14,213 bases of DNA from Candidatus Proelusimicrobium excrementi (GTDB taxonomy: Bacteria; Elusimicrobiota; Elusimicrobia; Elusimicrobiales; Elusimicrobiaceae), in contig CAKUBV010000014.1 in the NCBI GenBank assembly GCA_934643455.1, positions 1 through 14,213 on the forward strand, written 5' to 3'. The notes under the pieces are model-generated. The model was not told the origin of the DNA. It saw only the letters and a program-made list of their open reading frames with translations, and ran no database searches. Shown here in pieces: positions 1 through 6,667 of this stretch. Positions within the stretch are counted from its first letter, which is position 1. Every line of letters begins with the position of its first letter. The position numbers were made by a program, and so were the translations under genes.

Positions 1-94
1 TTTGCGCCGTGTCGTACGTCGGGGCGTTTTGTTAAAAAACGAAAACAGTTGACTTGTTTTTTTTTTTTTGATAAATTTCCTCTATATTTCAGGC
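1..94 (+). promoter_or_regulatory. Promoter cassette with T13 tract upstream of cysteine-rich gene 1
   Basis: A -35-like TTGACT lies at 49-54. It is followed by TG, a pure run of 13 T (57-69), then GATAAATT; TAAATT at 72-77 is a -10 candidate with a 17-base spacer. A second A/T hexamer, TATATT, sits at 83-88 but is too far from TTGACT to pair with it. The whole block is repeated almost base for base at 6499-6592 ahead of the second cysteine-rich gene, which argues that it is functional and mobile or duplicated as a unit. It begins at the window edge and may extend further left. The T tract lies between -35 and -10, so a change in its length would change promoter spacing. The hexamer assignment is inference. 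Confidence 0.6.
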
Positions 95-182
95 TGAAAA
101 ATCTGTGCCGTTCGTCGTTCTTCTTTATTTGCGTTAGTTGAGGTTTTTCGGCTTGAAGCAATCAAAAACGGAGGTAAAAAAT

Positions 183-986
183 ATGGTTAGTATAAAGAGA
201 AATCTAGGCTTATTTTTTATAAGAAGTTTAGTTTTTGTGAGTTTTATGGGATTATGCTGTGCAGCTTACGCGGTAAAATGTACAAGCAGTCAGGCACCGT
301 GTTGTGAAGGGAAGAAAATGTCATGCTGCCGGCATCCTGGGTATGACAGCAACGGCAAGGAGCTTTCTTACGACCTCAGCGAGTGTATGACTCCGATAAA
401 TCCGGGCGGCCCTATTGTAATAGACCCGATATACCCGATAGTGAAAGAGTGCACATCCGGGCAAAAGGAGTACAAACCCAGCGGTTCCTGCGGAACATCT
501 GAAAGGACCTGCTGTTCAGACGGCACATGGAGCGACTGGGACGCTTTCTGCCTAATTACAACGACATGCCCGACATCAAGCAAACCCAAAACAAAAGAGT
601 CATGTTACGGTGGATATAAATATAGATCCGTAACATGCAATAAGTCAACGAGTACATGGATAACCGGCCCGTGGGGGAAATGCGATTGCAGCGATTCCGC
701 CTTTGAGAGTGTTCCCCTGTCGGAGGGCGGCACATGCTGTCAAAGAAAGGACGGCACAGGGCCAAGGTGCGATACGGGACAAGAAATGGGACATACATGG
801 GTCAAAGCCGGTACCAACTGCCGAAGCAAGGCGGAATGCGGATCTGGCTCATGCAGCGGTAACTGCTCTACTCCAGGTTCCGAATGTACAACTTGGGTAA
901 ACAACGGTATGAGCGCAGTTGCACAGGGCTGTGCTCATTATGATACCGGCGACAGAGGTATTTGCCAAGCTTATTATTGTAGATAA
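183..986 (+). CDS. Secreted cysteine-rich protein of unknown function (locus 1)
   Basis: I do not recognise a named family. The ATG at 183 is chosen over a TTG at 138 because GGAGGT (170-175) sits 7 bases upstream of it and a signal peptide follows directly. Residues 1-30 have a basic start, a hydrophobic core and an AYA end, suggesting signal peptidase I cleavage before VKC. The mature part (about 237 residues) carries about 27 cysteines, several as CC pairs, so a disulfide-rich exported protein is likely. Residues 90-123 contain a module with the pattern GxCGTxxRTCC, then WSxWD and C, shared with the second cysteine-rich protein. Residues 139-169 look like a looser second copy (CYGGYKYR, then C, W, W, C). 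A proline/isoleucine-rich linker spans about 71-88. There is no transmembrane helix or sorting signal at the C terminus. It is monocistronic, between its own promoter cassette and a terminator. Adhesin, envelope or secreted effector roles are all possible. Confidence 0.85.
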   Translation: MVSIKRNLGLFFIRSLVFVSFMGLCCAAYAVKCTSSQAPCCEGKKMSCCRHPGYDSNGKELSYDLSECMTPINPGGPIVIDPIYPIVKECTSGQKEYKPSGSCGTSERTCCSDGTWSDWDAFCLITTTCPTSSKPKTKESCYGGYKYRSVTCNKSTSTWITGPWGKCDCSDSAFESVPLSEGGTCCQRKDGTGPRCDTGQEMGHTWVKAGTNCRSKAECGSGSCSGNCSTPGSECTTWVNNGMSAVAQGCAHYDTGDRGICQAYYCR

Positions 987-997
987 TAATAAATTTC

Positions 998-1013
998 CCG
1001 GGATAAAACCCGG
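998..1013 (+). other. Small hairpin in the 3' untranslated region of locus 1
   Basis: CCGGG (998-1002), loop ATAAAA, CCCGG (1009-1013). It lies just before the terminator leader. Locus 2 has a hairpin at the corresponding place (7598-7611) with a different stem sequence, so structure rather than sequence appears to be kept. Confidence 0.5.
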
Positions 1014-1014
1014 C

Positions 1015-1059
1015 TCTCAACTAACCGCCCCGCCTTAGCTCAAGCCAAGGCGGGGTTTT
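1015..1059 (+). terminator. Intrinsic terminator of cysteine-rich locus 1
   Basis: The stem CCCCGCCTT (1028-1036) pairs with AAGGCGGGG (1047-1055) across a 10-base loop and is followed by TTTT. The 19 bases at 1015-1033, including the 5' arm, are identical to 7613-7631 at the end of locus 2. Confidence 0.85.
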
Positions 1060-1136
1060 AAAATAACGGGAAGCAAAAATCAAACTTTAGGATTTGATAA
1101 AAAATTCTGTTTTGCTGGCAATAATTTTATAAGGGA

Positions 1137-1165
1137 TTAACTTGGGGGGAGAATAAAGGTATAAT
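1137..1165 (+). promoter_or_regulatory. Promoter of the aminotransferase-pckA-SWIB operon
   Basis: TTAACT (1137-1142), a 17-base spacer and a perfect TATAAT (1160-1165) form a good sigma-70-type promoter. The start codon of the first gene is at 1188, giving a short leader with an AGAGG Shine-Dalgarno at 1173-1177. No operator-like palindrome is evident. Confidence 0.7.
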
Positions 1166-1187
1166 GTAATAAAGAGGTTTAATCTAT

Positions 1188-2393
1188 ATGAAACTCAGCG
1201 ATTTATCTTCCGTTATAGGCGATTCGCCTACTTTAAAATTAAACGCCAAAACGGCGGCTTTGAAAAAGGAAGGTTTGCCCGTCATTCATTTGGGCGGCGG
1301 CGAGCCGGAAATCCCTGCGCCTTTAAGCGCGGTTGACGCAATAGTTAAAAAAGCGCAAAGCCGGAAAATAAAATATTCTCCTTCCACGGGTTCGCCGGAA
1401 CTTAAAGCGGCTGTGGTTGACTACACCAAAAAGCATTACGGCGTAAGCTTGGAAAATAAAAACGTAATAGTTTCTTCAGGCGCGAAGCAGGCCATATATA
1501 ATTTTCTTTTAAGCGTCGTAAACAAAGGCGACGAAGTAATCTTCCCGGTGCCTTATTGGGTAAGCTATCCCGATATGATAAGGCTTGTCGGCGGGGTGCC
1601 CGTGCCCGTAAAACCCAAAGAGGGTATACAAATAACTTTTGAGCAGCTTGCTTCTGCGGTTACTTCCAAAACAAAGGCGATAATGCTTAACAGCCCAAGC
1701 AATCCGGCCGGAGTACTGTTTGACGAAGATTTCGTAAAAAAGACGGTTGAGCTTTGCGAGAGCAAAAACATTTGGCTTATGACTGATGATATTTATCATC
1801 AGTTGGTTTTTGAGGGAGCAAAAGCGCCCAGCCCTTTTAAATATGCTAAGAATCCCGATAATATAGTGGCGGTTAACGGCGTATCAAAGCTTTACGGCCT
1901 TACCGGTTTAAGGATAGGCTGGGCCGTATCAACCAACAAAGAAGTTATCGCGGCCATGGGCAGAATGCAGGCTCAGACGACCTCTTGCAACAGTGCATTG
2001 TCGGAGGCAGGCGCGCTTGCCGCGCTGACGGGGCCGCAAGAAGTTGTAGACGAATTGCGCAAAATTTTGGAAAATAATAGAAACGCGCTTTTAAGCGAAC
2101 TTTCAAAGATAGAAGGTTTGAAAGTAACCGCGCCGAAAGGCACGTTCTATTGTTTTGTTGATTTCAGCCGCTATAATAAAGACTCTCTGGCTTTATCGGC
2201 GTTTTTGCTTGATAAAGTTATGGTGTCCACGGTGCCTGGGGTGTCGTTCGGCCTTGAAGGTTACCTGCGGATAAGTTACTGCGCCGCCAGGGAAAATATT
2301 ATAGAAGGTTTAAGAAGGATAAGGTGGGCTTTGGACAAAGCCGCGCCTGCCGAAATTAAAATCGGCGATAAAATTGTAAAAAAGGATTGGTAA
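1188..2393 (+). CDS. Class I/II pyridoxal-phosphate aminotransferase, probable aspartate aminotransferase
   Basis: It is predicted to transfer the amino group between aspartate and 2-oxoglutarate, giving oxaloacetate and glutamate, in the cytoplasm. The 401 residues match the usual length of the Bacillus AspB-like branch. Visible PLP-site features are N172 in SPSNPAG, D200 and Y203 in TDDIYH, the Schiff-base lysine K234 in SKLYGLTGLRIGW with phosphate-binding R242, and a carboxylate-binding arginine at R361 in YLRISY. AGAGG lies 10 bases ahead of the ATG. The stop codon is separated by a single base from the pckA start, so translation is probably coupled, and the pair would link aspartate to PEP through oxaloacetate. 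Substrate choice within the family (aspartate, alanine, aromatic) cannot be fixed from motifs; the pckA neighbour favours aspartate. Confidence 0.9.
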   Translation: MKLSDLSSVIGDSPTLKLNAKTAALKKEGLPVIHLGGGEPEIPAPLSAVDAIVKKAQSRKIKYSPSTGSPELKAAVVDYTKKHYGVSLENKNVIVSSGAKQAIYNFLLSVVNKGDEVIFPVPYWVSYPDMIRLVGGVPVPVKPKEGIQITFEQLASAVTSKTKAIMLNSPSNPAGVLFDEDFVKKTVELCESKNIWLMTDDIYHQLVFEGAKAPSPFKYAKNPDNIVAVNGVSKLYGLTGLRIGWAVSTNKEVIAAMGRMQAQTTSCNSALSEAGALAALTGPQEVVDELRKILENNRNALLSELSKIEGLKVTAPKGTFYCFVDFSRYNKDSLALSAFLLDKVMVSTVPGVSFGLEGYLRISYCAARENIIEGLRRIRWALDKAAPAEIKIGDKIVKKDW

Positions 2394-2394
2394 A

Positions 2395-4017
2395 ATGAAA
2401 AAGATAAACCCTACCGCTTATCAGAGCAAATACGGTCTTGATAATTTAGGCATTAAAACGAATAAAACCGTATTTTGGAACCTTCCCGTAGAAGAGCTTT
2501 ATGAAAAAGCCCTTGAAAAGAACGAAGGCAATATCACTTACGGCGGCCCCTTATGCGTTGAAACGGGCAAACTTACGGGCCGCGCCCCCAACGACAGATT
2601 TTTTGTCGAAACCGAAGACGTAAAAAATACGCTTTGGTGGCACAAAGGCAACAAAGGCATCAGCGAAGCGCATTTTGACAGCCTTTTTAACAAAGCCTTG
2701 AAATATATGGAAAATATTGATCTTTTCGTCCGCGACGCTTACGTCGGTTCCGCCGAAGCTTCCAGGATGGCCATCCGCGTAATCAACGAATACGCCTGGC
2801 ACAATATTTTCGCCAAAAATATGTTCATTGAACCCAAAGCCGAAGAAAAAACTTCTATCGTGCCCGAATTTACGGTAATTTTCCTGCCGGGCCTCAAAGC
2901 CGATCCGGCCACCGACGGCACCGCTTCCGAAACGGCAATCCTCATCAACTTTAAAAAGAGAGTGGTCTTAATCGCTGGCAGCGCTTATGCCGGCGAATCC
3001 AAAAAATCCGTATTTACGGTAATGAACTACCTCTTGCCACTTAAAGGCGTTATGACGATGCACTGCTCCGCCAACGTCGGTTCCGACGGCGACAGCGCTT
3101 TGTTCTTTGGCCTTTCCGGCACGGGCAAAACCACCCTTTCCGCCGATCCGAAACGCGGCCTTATCGGCGATGACGAACACGGCTGGGATAATGACGGCGT
3201 ATTCAACTTTGAAGGCGGCTGCTACGCTAAAGTAATCAAACTTTCCCAGGAAGCCGAACCTAAAATTTACTCCACGACGCACCGCTTCGGTACGATTTTG
3301 GAAAACGTCGTTTTTGACGACAACACCAGAAAGCTGGACTTGGACAGCGCCGCCATCACGGAAAATACGCGCGCTTCCTACCCGCTTACGTTCATCGACA
3401 ACGCCGTTCCCAGCGAACGCGGACCTCACCCGAAGAACATCATCTTCCTTACTTATGACGCTTTTGGCGTATTGCCGCCGATTTCAAGTCTTTCCAAAGA
3501 ACAGGCCATGTATCAGTTTATGAGCGGTTACACCGCCAAAGTCGCCGGCACGGAAAAAGGCGTAAAAGAACCTCAGCCGACTTTCAGCACCTGCTTCGGC
3601 GGGCCTTTCATGGCTTTGCATCCTTCCAAGTATGCCGAGCTTTTGAAAGAAAAAATGGAAAAACACAACGCCAAATGCTGGCTGGTTAACACCGGCTTGG
3701 TCGGCGGCCCTTACGGTATCGGCAGCAGGATCAGCATTAAGCATACCAGAGCTTTGCTCAACGCGGCTTTGGACGGCAAACTTAATGACGTAAAATTTGT
3801 AAAAGACGACGTATTCGGTTTTGAAATACCTACGGAATGCGAAGGCGTGCCTTCAGAAATATTGCAGCCTTCGGCCGCTTGGTCCGATAAGAACGAATAT
3901 TACAAGAAATATAAAGAGCTCGCAGCGGCTTTCGTAAAGAACTTCGAAAAATTCAAAGAAGGCTGCTCGGACGAGATTTTAAACGCTGCTCCCAAAGTGG
4001 AAGAGCTTGTAAAATAA
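2395..4017 (+). CDS. pckA: Phosphoenolpyruvate carboxykinase (ATP)
   Basis: It interconverts oxaloacetate + ATP and PEP + CO2 + ADP. In fermenting anaerobes it often runs toward oxaloacetate, which saves the energy of PEP as ATP. The 540 residues are full length for the ATP-dependent family. The signature parts are in order: R63 in TGRAPNDRF, YAGESKK with Y198, K203 and K204, metal ligand H223 in MHCSANVG, P-loop GLSGTGKTT (239-247, K245), kinase-2 motif LIGDDEHGW with D259/D260, and R326 in TRASYP. The spacing from K245 to the two aspartates is the same as in the E. coli enzyme. AAGGA at 2382-2386, inside the end of the aminotransferase gene, provides the ribosome site. The SWIB gene follows after 16 bases, so the three genes appear to be one transcript. 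Nothing is missing or truncated. Confidence 0.97.
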   Translation: MKKINPTAYQSKYGLDNLGIKTNKTVFWNLPVEELYEKALEKNEGNITYGGPLCVETGKLTGRAPNDRFFVETEDVKNTLWWHKGNKGISEAHFDSLFNKALKYMENIDLFVRDAYVGSAEASRMAIRVINEYAWHNIFAKNMFIEPKAEEKTSIVPEFTVIFLPGLKADPATDGTASETAILINFKKRVVLIAGSAYAGESKKSVFTVMNYLLPLKGVMTMHCSANVGSDGDSALFFGLSGTGKTTLSADPKRGLIGDDEHGWDNDGVFNFEGGCYAKVIKLSQEAEPKIYSTTHRFGTILENVVFDDNTRKLDLDSAAITENTRASYPLTFIDNAVPSERGPHPKNIIFLTYDAFGVLPPISSLSKEQAMYQFMSGYTAKVAGTEKGVKEPQPTFSTCFGGPFMALHPSKYAELLKEKMEKHNAKCWLVNTGLVGGPYGIGSRISIKHTRALLNAALDGKLNDVKFVKDDVFGFEIPTECEGVPSEILQPSAAWSDKNEYYKKYKELAAAFVKNFEKFKEGCSDEILNAAPKVEELVK

Positions 4018-4033
4018 ACTAGGAGAATTGACA

Positions 4034-4288
4034 ATGGCAAAAGCAAATGCAAAATTTATGGCGCCTTTAACACCCAGCGCCGAACTCGCTAAGGTTACCG
4101 GTGCGGCCCCGCTTCCGAGAACCGAAGTGGTAAAAAAACTCTGGGACTATATTAAGAAACACAACCTTCAGGACAAAGCCAACAAACGCATGATCAACGC
4201 CGATGACGTTTTGAAACCGATTTTCGGCGGAAAAACGCAGATCAGCATGTTTGAGATGGCCGGCCTCGTAGGTAAACATCTTAAATAA
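4034..4288 (+). CDS. SWIB/MDM2-domain small protein
   Basis: This 84-residue protein is essentially one SWIB domain. It begins with PLTPSAELAKVTG, continues with LPRTEVVKKLWDYIKKHNLQ (28-47), then KRMINADDVLKPIFGG and a final helix SMFEMAGLVGKHL. The ATG at 4034 is preferred over a TTG at 4028 because AGGAG (4021-4025) is 8 bases upstream of it. SWIB domains are best known from eukaryotic chromatin remodellers and MDM2. Stand-alone bacterial versions occur in chlamydiae, where a link to chromatin condensation has been proposed, and in several other phyla. The lysine-rich N terminus would suit nucleic-acid association. Its place as last gene of an aminotransferase-pckA operon suggests co-expression, not a metabolic reaction. 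Its actual role is unknown. Confidence 0.93.
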   Translation: MAKANAKFMAPLTPSAELAKVTGAAPLPRTEVVKKLWDYIKKHNLQDKANKRMINADDVLKPIFGGKTQISMFEMAGLVGKHLK

Positions 4289-4308
4289 GTTTGAAAGTTT
4301 TGCGATTC

Positions 4309-4345
4309 GGCCGGTACGTTTTACGCGTACCGGCCTTTTTGTTTT
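4309..4345 (+). terminator. Intrinsic terminator of the aminotransferase-pckA-SWIB operon
   Basis: GGCCGGTACG (4309-4318) and CGTACCGGCC (4326-4335) form a perfect 10-bp stem with a 7-base loop. TTTTTGTTTT follows directly. Confidence 0.95.
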
Positions 4346-4457
4346 AAAAACAGCCGGATAACGGGGCGGGGAATTATACCGTAGGGTTTAACCACCGGCG
4401 TAATTTGATTAAAATCCGCCGTTGCCGGCAAGAATAAGAATCTTGTAAAATTAGTTT

Positions 4458-5690
4458 ATGAAAGCTTTTATAATAACGATAGGCGATGAAATTTTACTCG
4501 GCCAGATTTTAGACACCAATTCCCGTTTTATGTCCTCGGCATTGGCCGGCATAGGCGTTGAAACTTTGAAAATGGTTTCGGTTTCGGATAAAAAAGAAGA
4601 GATAAAAAAAGCTCTTGAAGAGGGGTTTTCTTCTTCCGATTTGATACTTGTAAGCGGCGGGCTCGGCCCCACCAAAGACGATATCACCAAAGGCGTTTTG
4701 GCGGAGTTTTTCGGCTCGCAGCTGGTTTTTAACGAAGAAGTTTACGGCTGGGTTCGAGAATATTTCCGTGGCAAAGCTTCCGCTATGAACGAGTATAACA
4801 AAAGCCAAGCTTATTTGCCTTCCGCCTGTATTCCCATTAAAAACGAGAAAGGCACCGCCTGCGCCATGTGGTTTGAGCGCGAGGGGAAAGTTTTGGTTTC
4901 CATGCCCGGAGTCCCTTTTGAACTGGAAAATTTAATTTCTTCCGTAATTCTGCCGAGAATTAAGAGAACTTTTAAATGTTCCGAACTTGCTTATAAAATG
5001 CTGGGCGTTTATGATAAGCCCGAAGCAGAACTGGCTATGGTTTTATCCGCTTTTGAGGATGCTTTGCCTTCCGGCCTTTCTTTGGCTTATCTGCCGTCGC
5101 CGGGTTATATAAGGCTTAGGCTTACCGCCAAAGGAGCGGGGCTTGCCAAGCTGGATGACTGCTTTGAAAAACTGAAACAATCTTTGGGCGGGCTTAAATA
5201 CGCAGTTATAAAAAGCGGGGATAACGCCGAATTGCTGGAAAGACTTTCTAAAATAGGCACGGTTGCCGCGGCGGAAAGCTGTACGGGCGGAAATATCTCG
5301 GCCATGATAACCGCAAGGCCGGGCGCGTCGGCTTATTATTTGGGCGGCGTTACGGCATATTCCAATGAGGTAAAAATAAGCGCGCTTGGCGTTAAAAGAG
5401 AAGCTTTGGAAAAGTACGGCGCGGTCAGTAAGGAGATTGCTTTGCAAATGGCCGAGGGTGTGCGCCGCCTTACGGGGGCGGATTGGGCAGTATCGACGAC
5501 GGGTATAGCCGGGCCTTCGGGCGGCAGTGCGGAAAAGCCTGTCGGTACAGTTTGGATAGCGGTCAGCGGGCGCTGCGGCGCAAAGGCGGAAAAGTTTTGC
5601 TTTTCCGCAGTGCGTGAGCGAAATATAGGTAAAGCGTCTTTAACGGCTTTGCAAATGATGGTTGATTTTGCTGAAGAAAACAGACCGTAA
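4458..5690 (+). CDS. cinA: CinA-family protein: MoCF-like domain plus nicotinamide-nucleotide amidase domain
   Basis: This is the full two-domain form (410 residues). Residues 1 to about 165 are the molybdopterin-binding-like (COG1058) domain, with ITIGDEILLGQILDTNS (6-22) and VSGGLGPTKDD (65-75). Residues about 255-405 are the PncC-type amidase domain, with AAESCTGG (271-278, probable catalytic serine S274), TGIAGPSGG (348-356) and KPVGTVWIA (360-368). Known members hydrolyse NMN to nicotinate mononucleotide in pyridine-nucleotide recycling, and some act as ADP-ribose pyrophosphatases through the first domain. The competence role implied by the name is limited to some species. No clear Shine-Dalgarno precedes the ATG. 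A weak promoter-like pair, TTTAAC (4387-4392) and TAAAAT (4410-4415), lies upstream. The gene seems monocistronic. Salvage of NAD would fit a redox-fermentation lifestyle. Confidence 0.95.
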   Translation: MKAFIITIGDEILLGQILDTNSRFMSSALAGIGVETLKMVSVSDKKEEIKKALEEGFSSSDLILVSGGLGPTKDDITKGVLAEFFGSQLVFNEEVYGWVREYFRGKASAMNEYNKSQAYLPSACIPIKNEKGTACAMWFEREGKVLVSMPGVPFELENLISSVILPRIKRTFKCSELAYKMLGVYDKPEAELAMVLSAFEDALPSGLSLAYLPSPGYIRLRLTAKGAGLAKLDDCFEKLKQSLGGLKYAVIKSGDNAELLERLSKIGTVAAAESCTGGNISAMITARPGASAYYLGGVTAYSNEVKISALGVKREALEKYGAVSKEIALQMAEGVRRLTGADWAVSTTGIAGPSGGSAEKPVGTVWIAVSGRCGAKAEKFCFSAVRERNIGKASLTALQMMVDFAEENRP

Positions 5691-5734
5691 AAAGGGGAAA
5701 GTCATGAAAATGCGGTGCCTAAGCCGCCGTATTG

Positions 5735-5763
5735 TAGACAAATATGACTTTTTTTGATAAAAT
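5735..5763 (+). promoter_or_regulatory. Promoter of tRNA-Val
   Basis: TAGACA (5735-5740), a 17-base spacer and TAAAAT (5758-5763) each match the consensus at 5 of 6 positions. The tRNA begins 37 bases after the -10. Between them lies an exact tandem repeat of TTGAGTAGTAA (5766-5776 and 5777-5787). Confidence 0.65.
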
Positions 5764-5800
5764 ATTTGAGTAGTAATTGAGTAGTAATAAAACCCTTTAG

Positions 5801-5877
5801 GGGCTGATAGCTCAACTGGTTAGAGCGTCCGCCTTACACGCGGAAGGTTGTAGGTTCGAGTCCTATTCGGCCCACCA
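5801..5877 (+). tRNA. tRNA-Val (anticodon TAC)
   Basis: A full cloverleaf can be drawn. The acceptor GGGCTGA pairs with TCGGCCC (one G.T pair). The D stem is GCTC/GAGC. The anticodon stem TCCGC/GCGGA encloses the loop CTTACAC with anticodon TAC, which reads GTA and, by wobble, other valine codons. The T arm is GTAGG-TTCGAGT-CCTAT. The discriminator A is followed by an encoded CCA at 5875-5877. It stands alone with its own promoter and terminator. Confidence 0.98.
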
Positions 5878-5881
5878 TTTT

Positions 5882-5910
5882 AAAACACCCTGTAAAGGGT
5901 GTTTTTTTTT
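5882..5910 (+). terminator. Intrinsic terminator of tRNA-Val
   Basis: AAAACACCC (5882-5890) pairs with GGGTGTTTT (5897-5905) across a 6-base loop, and the T run continues to 5910. It starts 5 bases after the CCA end. Confidence 0.93.
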
Positions 5911-5912
5911 GG

Positions 5913-6101
5913 GTATTTTTACTCGGTCTAAGTTGAGTTATCTCGGCTAGCAAGCTTTCGTAGTTAGCTTGATTTCTTTTGACTCGTGTCAAGTTCTATT
6001 CCAATGGCTAGCATTTTTTAATATTTGGGTAAATTTTGATTTTTTTGCCGTTTCGCATACTGCGGCATACTGCGCGCCCTTTGGACGCATCACTCTTAGT
6101 A
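5913..6101. repeat. Dispersed intergenic repeat, copy A
   Basis: This AT-rich block shares a series of exact or near-exact words, in the same order, with 14022-14169: CTCGGTCTAAGTT (5922-5934), TCTCGGCTAGCA (5941-5952), TTTTTTAAT (6014-6022), TACTGCG (6058-6064 and 6068-6074), and GCATCA..CTTAGTA (6087-6101). The stretches between the words differ in length. It contains an imperfect inverted repeat CAAGCT/AGCTTG (5951-5971), a small palindrome TTGAC-TCGT-GTCAA (5979-5992) and a tandem GCATACTGCG (6055-6074). No reading frame of note runs through it. Remnant of a mobile element or a noncoding RNA-like repeat are both possible. Confidence 0.6.
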
Positions 6102-6215
6102 TCGCTCACGACAAAGAAAATAAAAATTTCCTCCAAATCTGAAAAACCACGCCGGTTGCGCTCTCTCGCACTGCTGAAATTCCGCGTCTATTTCATTCTC
6201 TAATACTCATTTAAT

Positions 6216-6276
6216 GTAGGTCAGGTTTTACCTGACAAAGGGAATTCCTTTTAACGTCAGGCGGAGCCTGACCTAC
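6216..6276. repeat. BIME-like element 1 (REP plus inverted REP)
   Basis: The left half is GTAG (6216-6219) followed by a 7-bp hairpin, GTCAGGT/ACCTGAC (6220-6236), with a TTT loop. The right half is the mirror: hairpin GTCAGGC/GCCTGAC (6256-6272) followed by CTAC (6273-6276). The whole element can also fold on itself because the ends GTAGGTCAGG and CCTGACCTAC are complementary. A GTAG tetranucleotide beside a palindrome is the hallmark of REP sequences processed by REP-associated tyrosine transposases (RAYT, TnpA-REP). The spacer holds an imperfect palindrome around GAATTC. Confidence 0.85.
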
Positions 6277-6395
6277 GTTTAACTTATTTCTAACTCTTAT
6301 AATTATTTCTCTTTTCTTAAAAATTTCTTCTTTATATTCCAATATATAAACTTATTCGGTCGTAAAATGATTCCATAACTTTTTTATCAATTAAT

Positions 6396-6459
6396 GTAGG
6401 TCAGGTTTTACCTGACAAATGGAAAATTCCTTTTTAACGTCAGGCAAAGCCTGACCTAC
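6396..6459. repeat. BIME-like element 2 (REP plus inverted REP)
   Basis: It has the same design as the element 180 bases to its left and the same orientation. GTAG (6396-6399) is followed by GTCAGGT/ACCTGAC (6400-6416); GTCAGGC/GCCTGAC (6439-6455) is followed by CTAC (6456-6459). The left half is identical to that of element 1. The right loop is AAA instead of GGA, and the spacer is 3 bases longer. Both copies are preceded by TTAAT. The 119 bases between the two elements are plain AT-rich sequence in which I see nothing. Confidence 0.85.
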
Positions 6460-6498
6460 TTTTTACTTAGCTGCCTTTTAATATTCCTTTTTCCATTT

Positions 6499-6592
6499 TT
6501 TGCGCCGTGTAGTACGTCGTGGCGTTTTGTTAAAATCATAAAACAGTTGACTTGGTTTTTTTTTTTGATAAATTTCCTCTATATTTTGGCCT
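6499..6592 (+). promoter_or_regulatory. Promoter cassette with T11 tract upstream of cysteine-rich gene 2
   Basis: This is a near-identical copy of positions 1-94. TTGACT is at 6547-6552, TGG and then 11 T follow (6556-6566), then GATAAATT with a -10 candidate TAAATT at 6569-6574 (16-base spacer), and TATATT at 6580-6585. Similarity to the first copy fades after about 6592, before the start codon at 6668. Differences are a handful of substitutions and the length of the T tract. Confidence 0.6.
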
Positions 6593-6667
6593 GCAAAGTG
6601 TGAGATCTCTTTGTTTTATCTAAGGTTAGTTTTAGCGGGCTGATTGATATTAAAGGAGGGAAAAAAG

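Noticed and set aside
138..182. TTG start giving a 15-residue longer locus 1 protein
   Set aside because: There is no Shine-Dalgarno at the TTG, while the ATG at 183 has GGAGGT and begins a proper signal peptide. The same reasoning rejects the TTG starts at 4028 and 6644.
252..262. Lipoprotein signal (lipobox) in the locus 1 signal peptide around LCC
   Set aside because: The residues before the first cysteine are M-G-L, which does not fit the lipobox; AYA before VKC fits signal peptidase I better.
2968..3429. Open frame of 153 codons on the minus strand
   Set aside because: It is antisense to pckA and has no ribosome site or recognisable domain.
5711..5730. Terminator after cinA (GCGG/CCGC hairpin)
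   Set aside because: The stem is only 4 bp and has no following T run.
6216..6459. CRISPR array
   Set aside because: There are only two units, each an inverted-repeat pair with GTAG/CTAC ends and unequal length, with no regular repeat-spacer pattern and no cas gene. REP/BIME explains it better.
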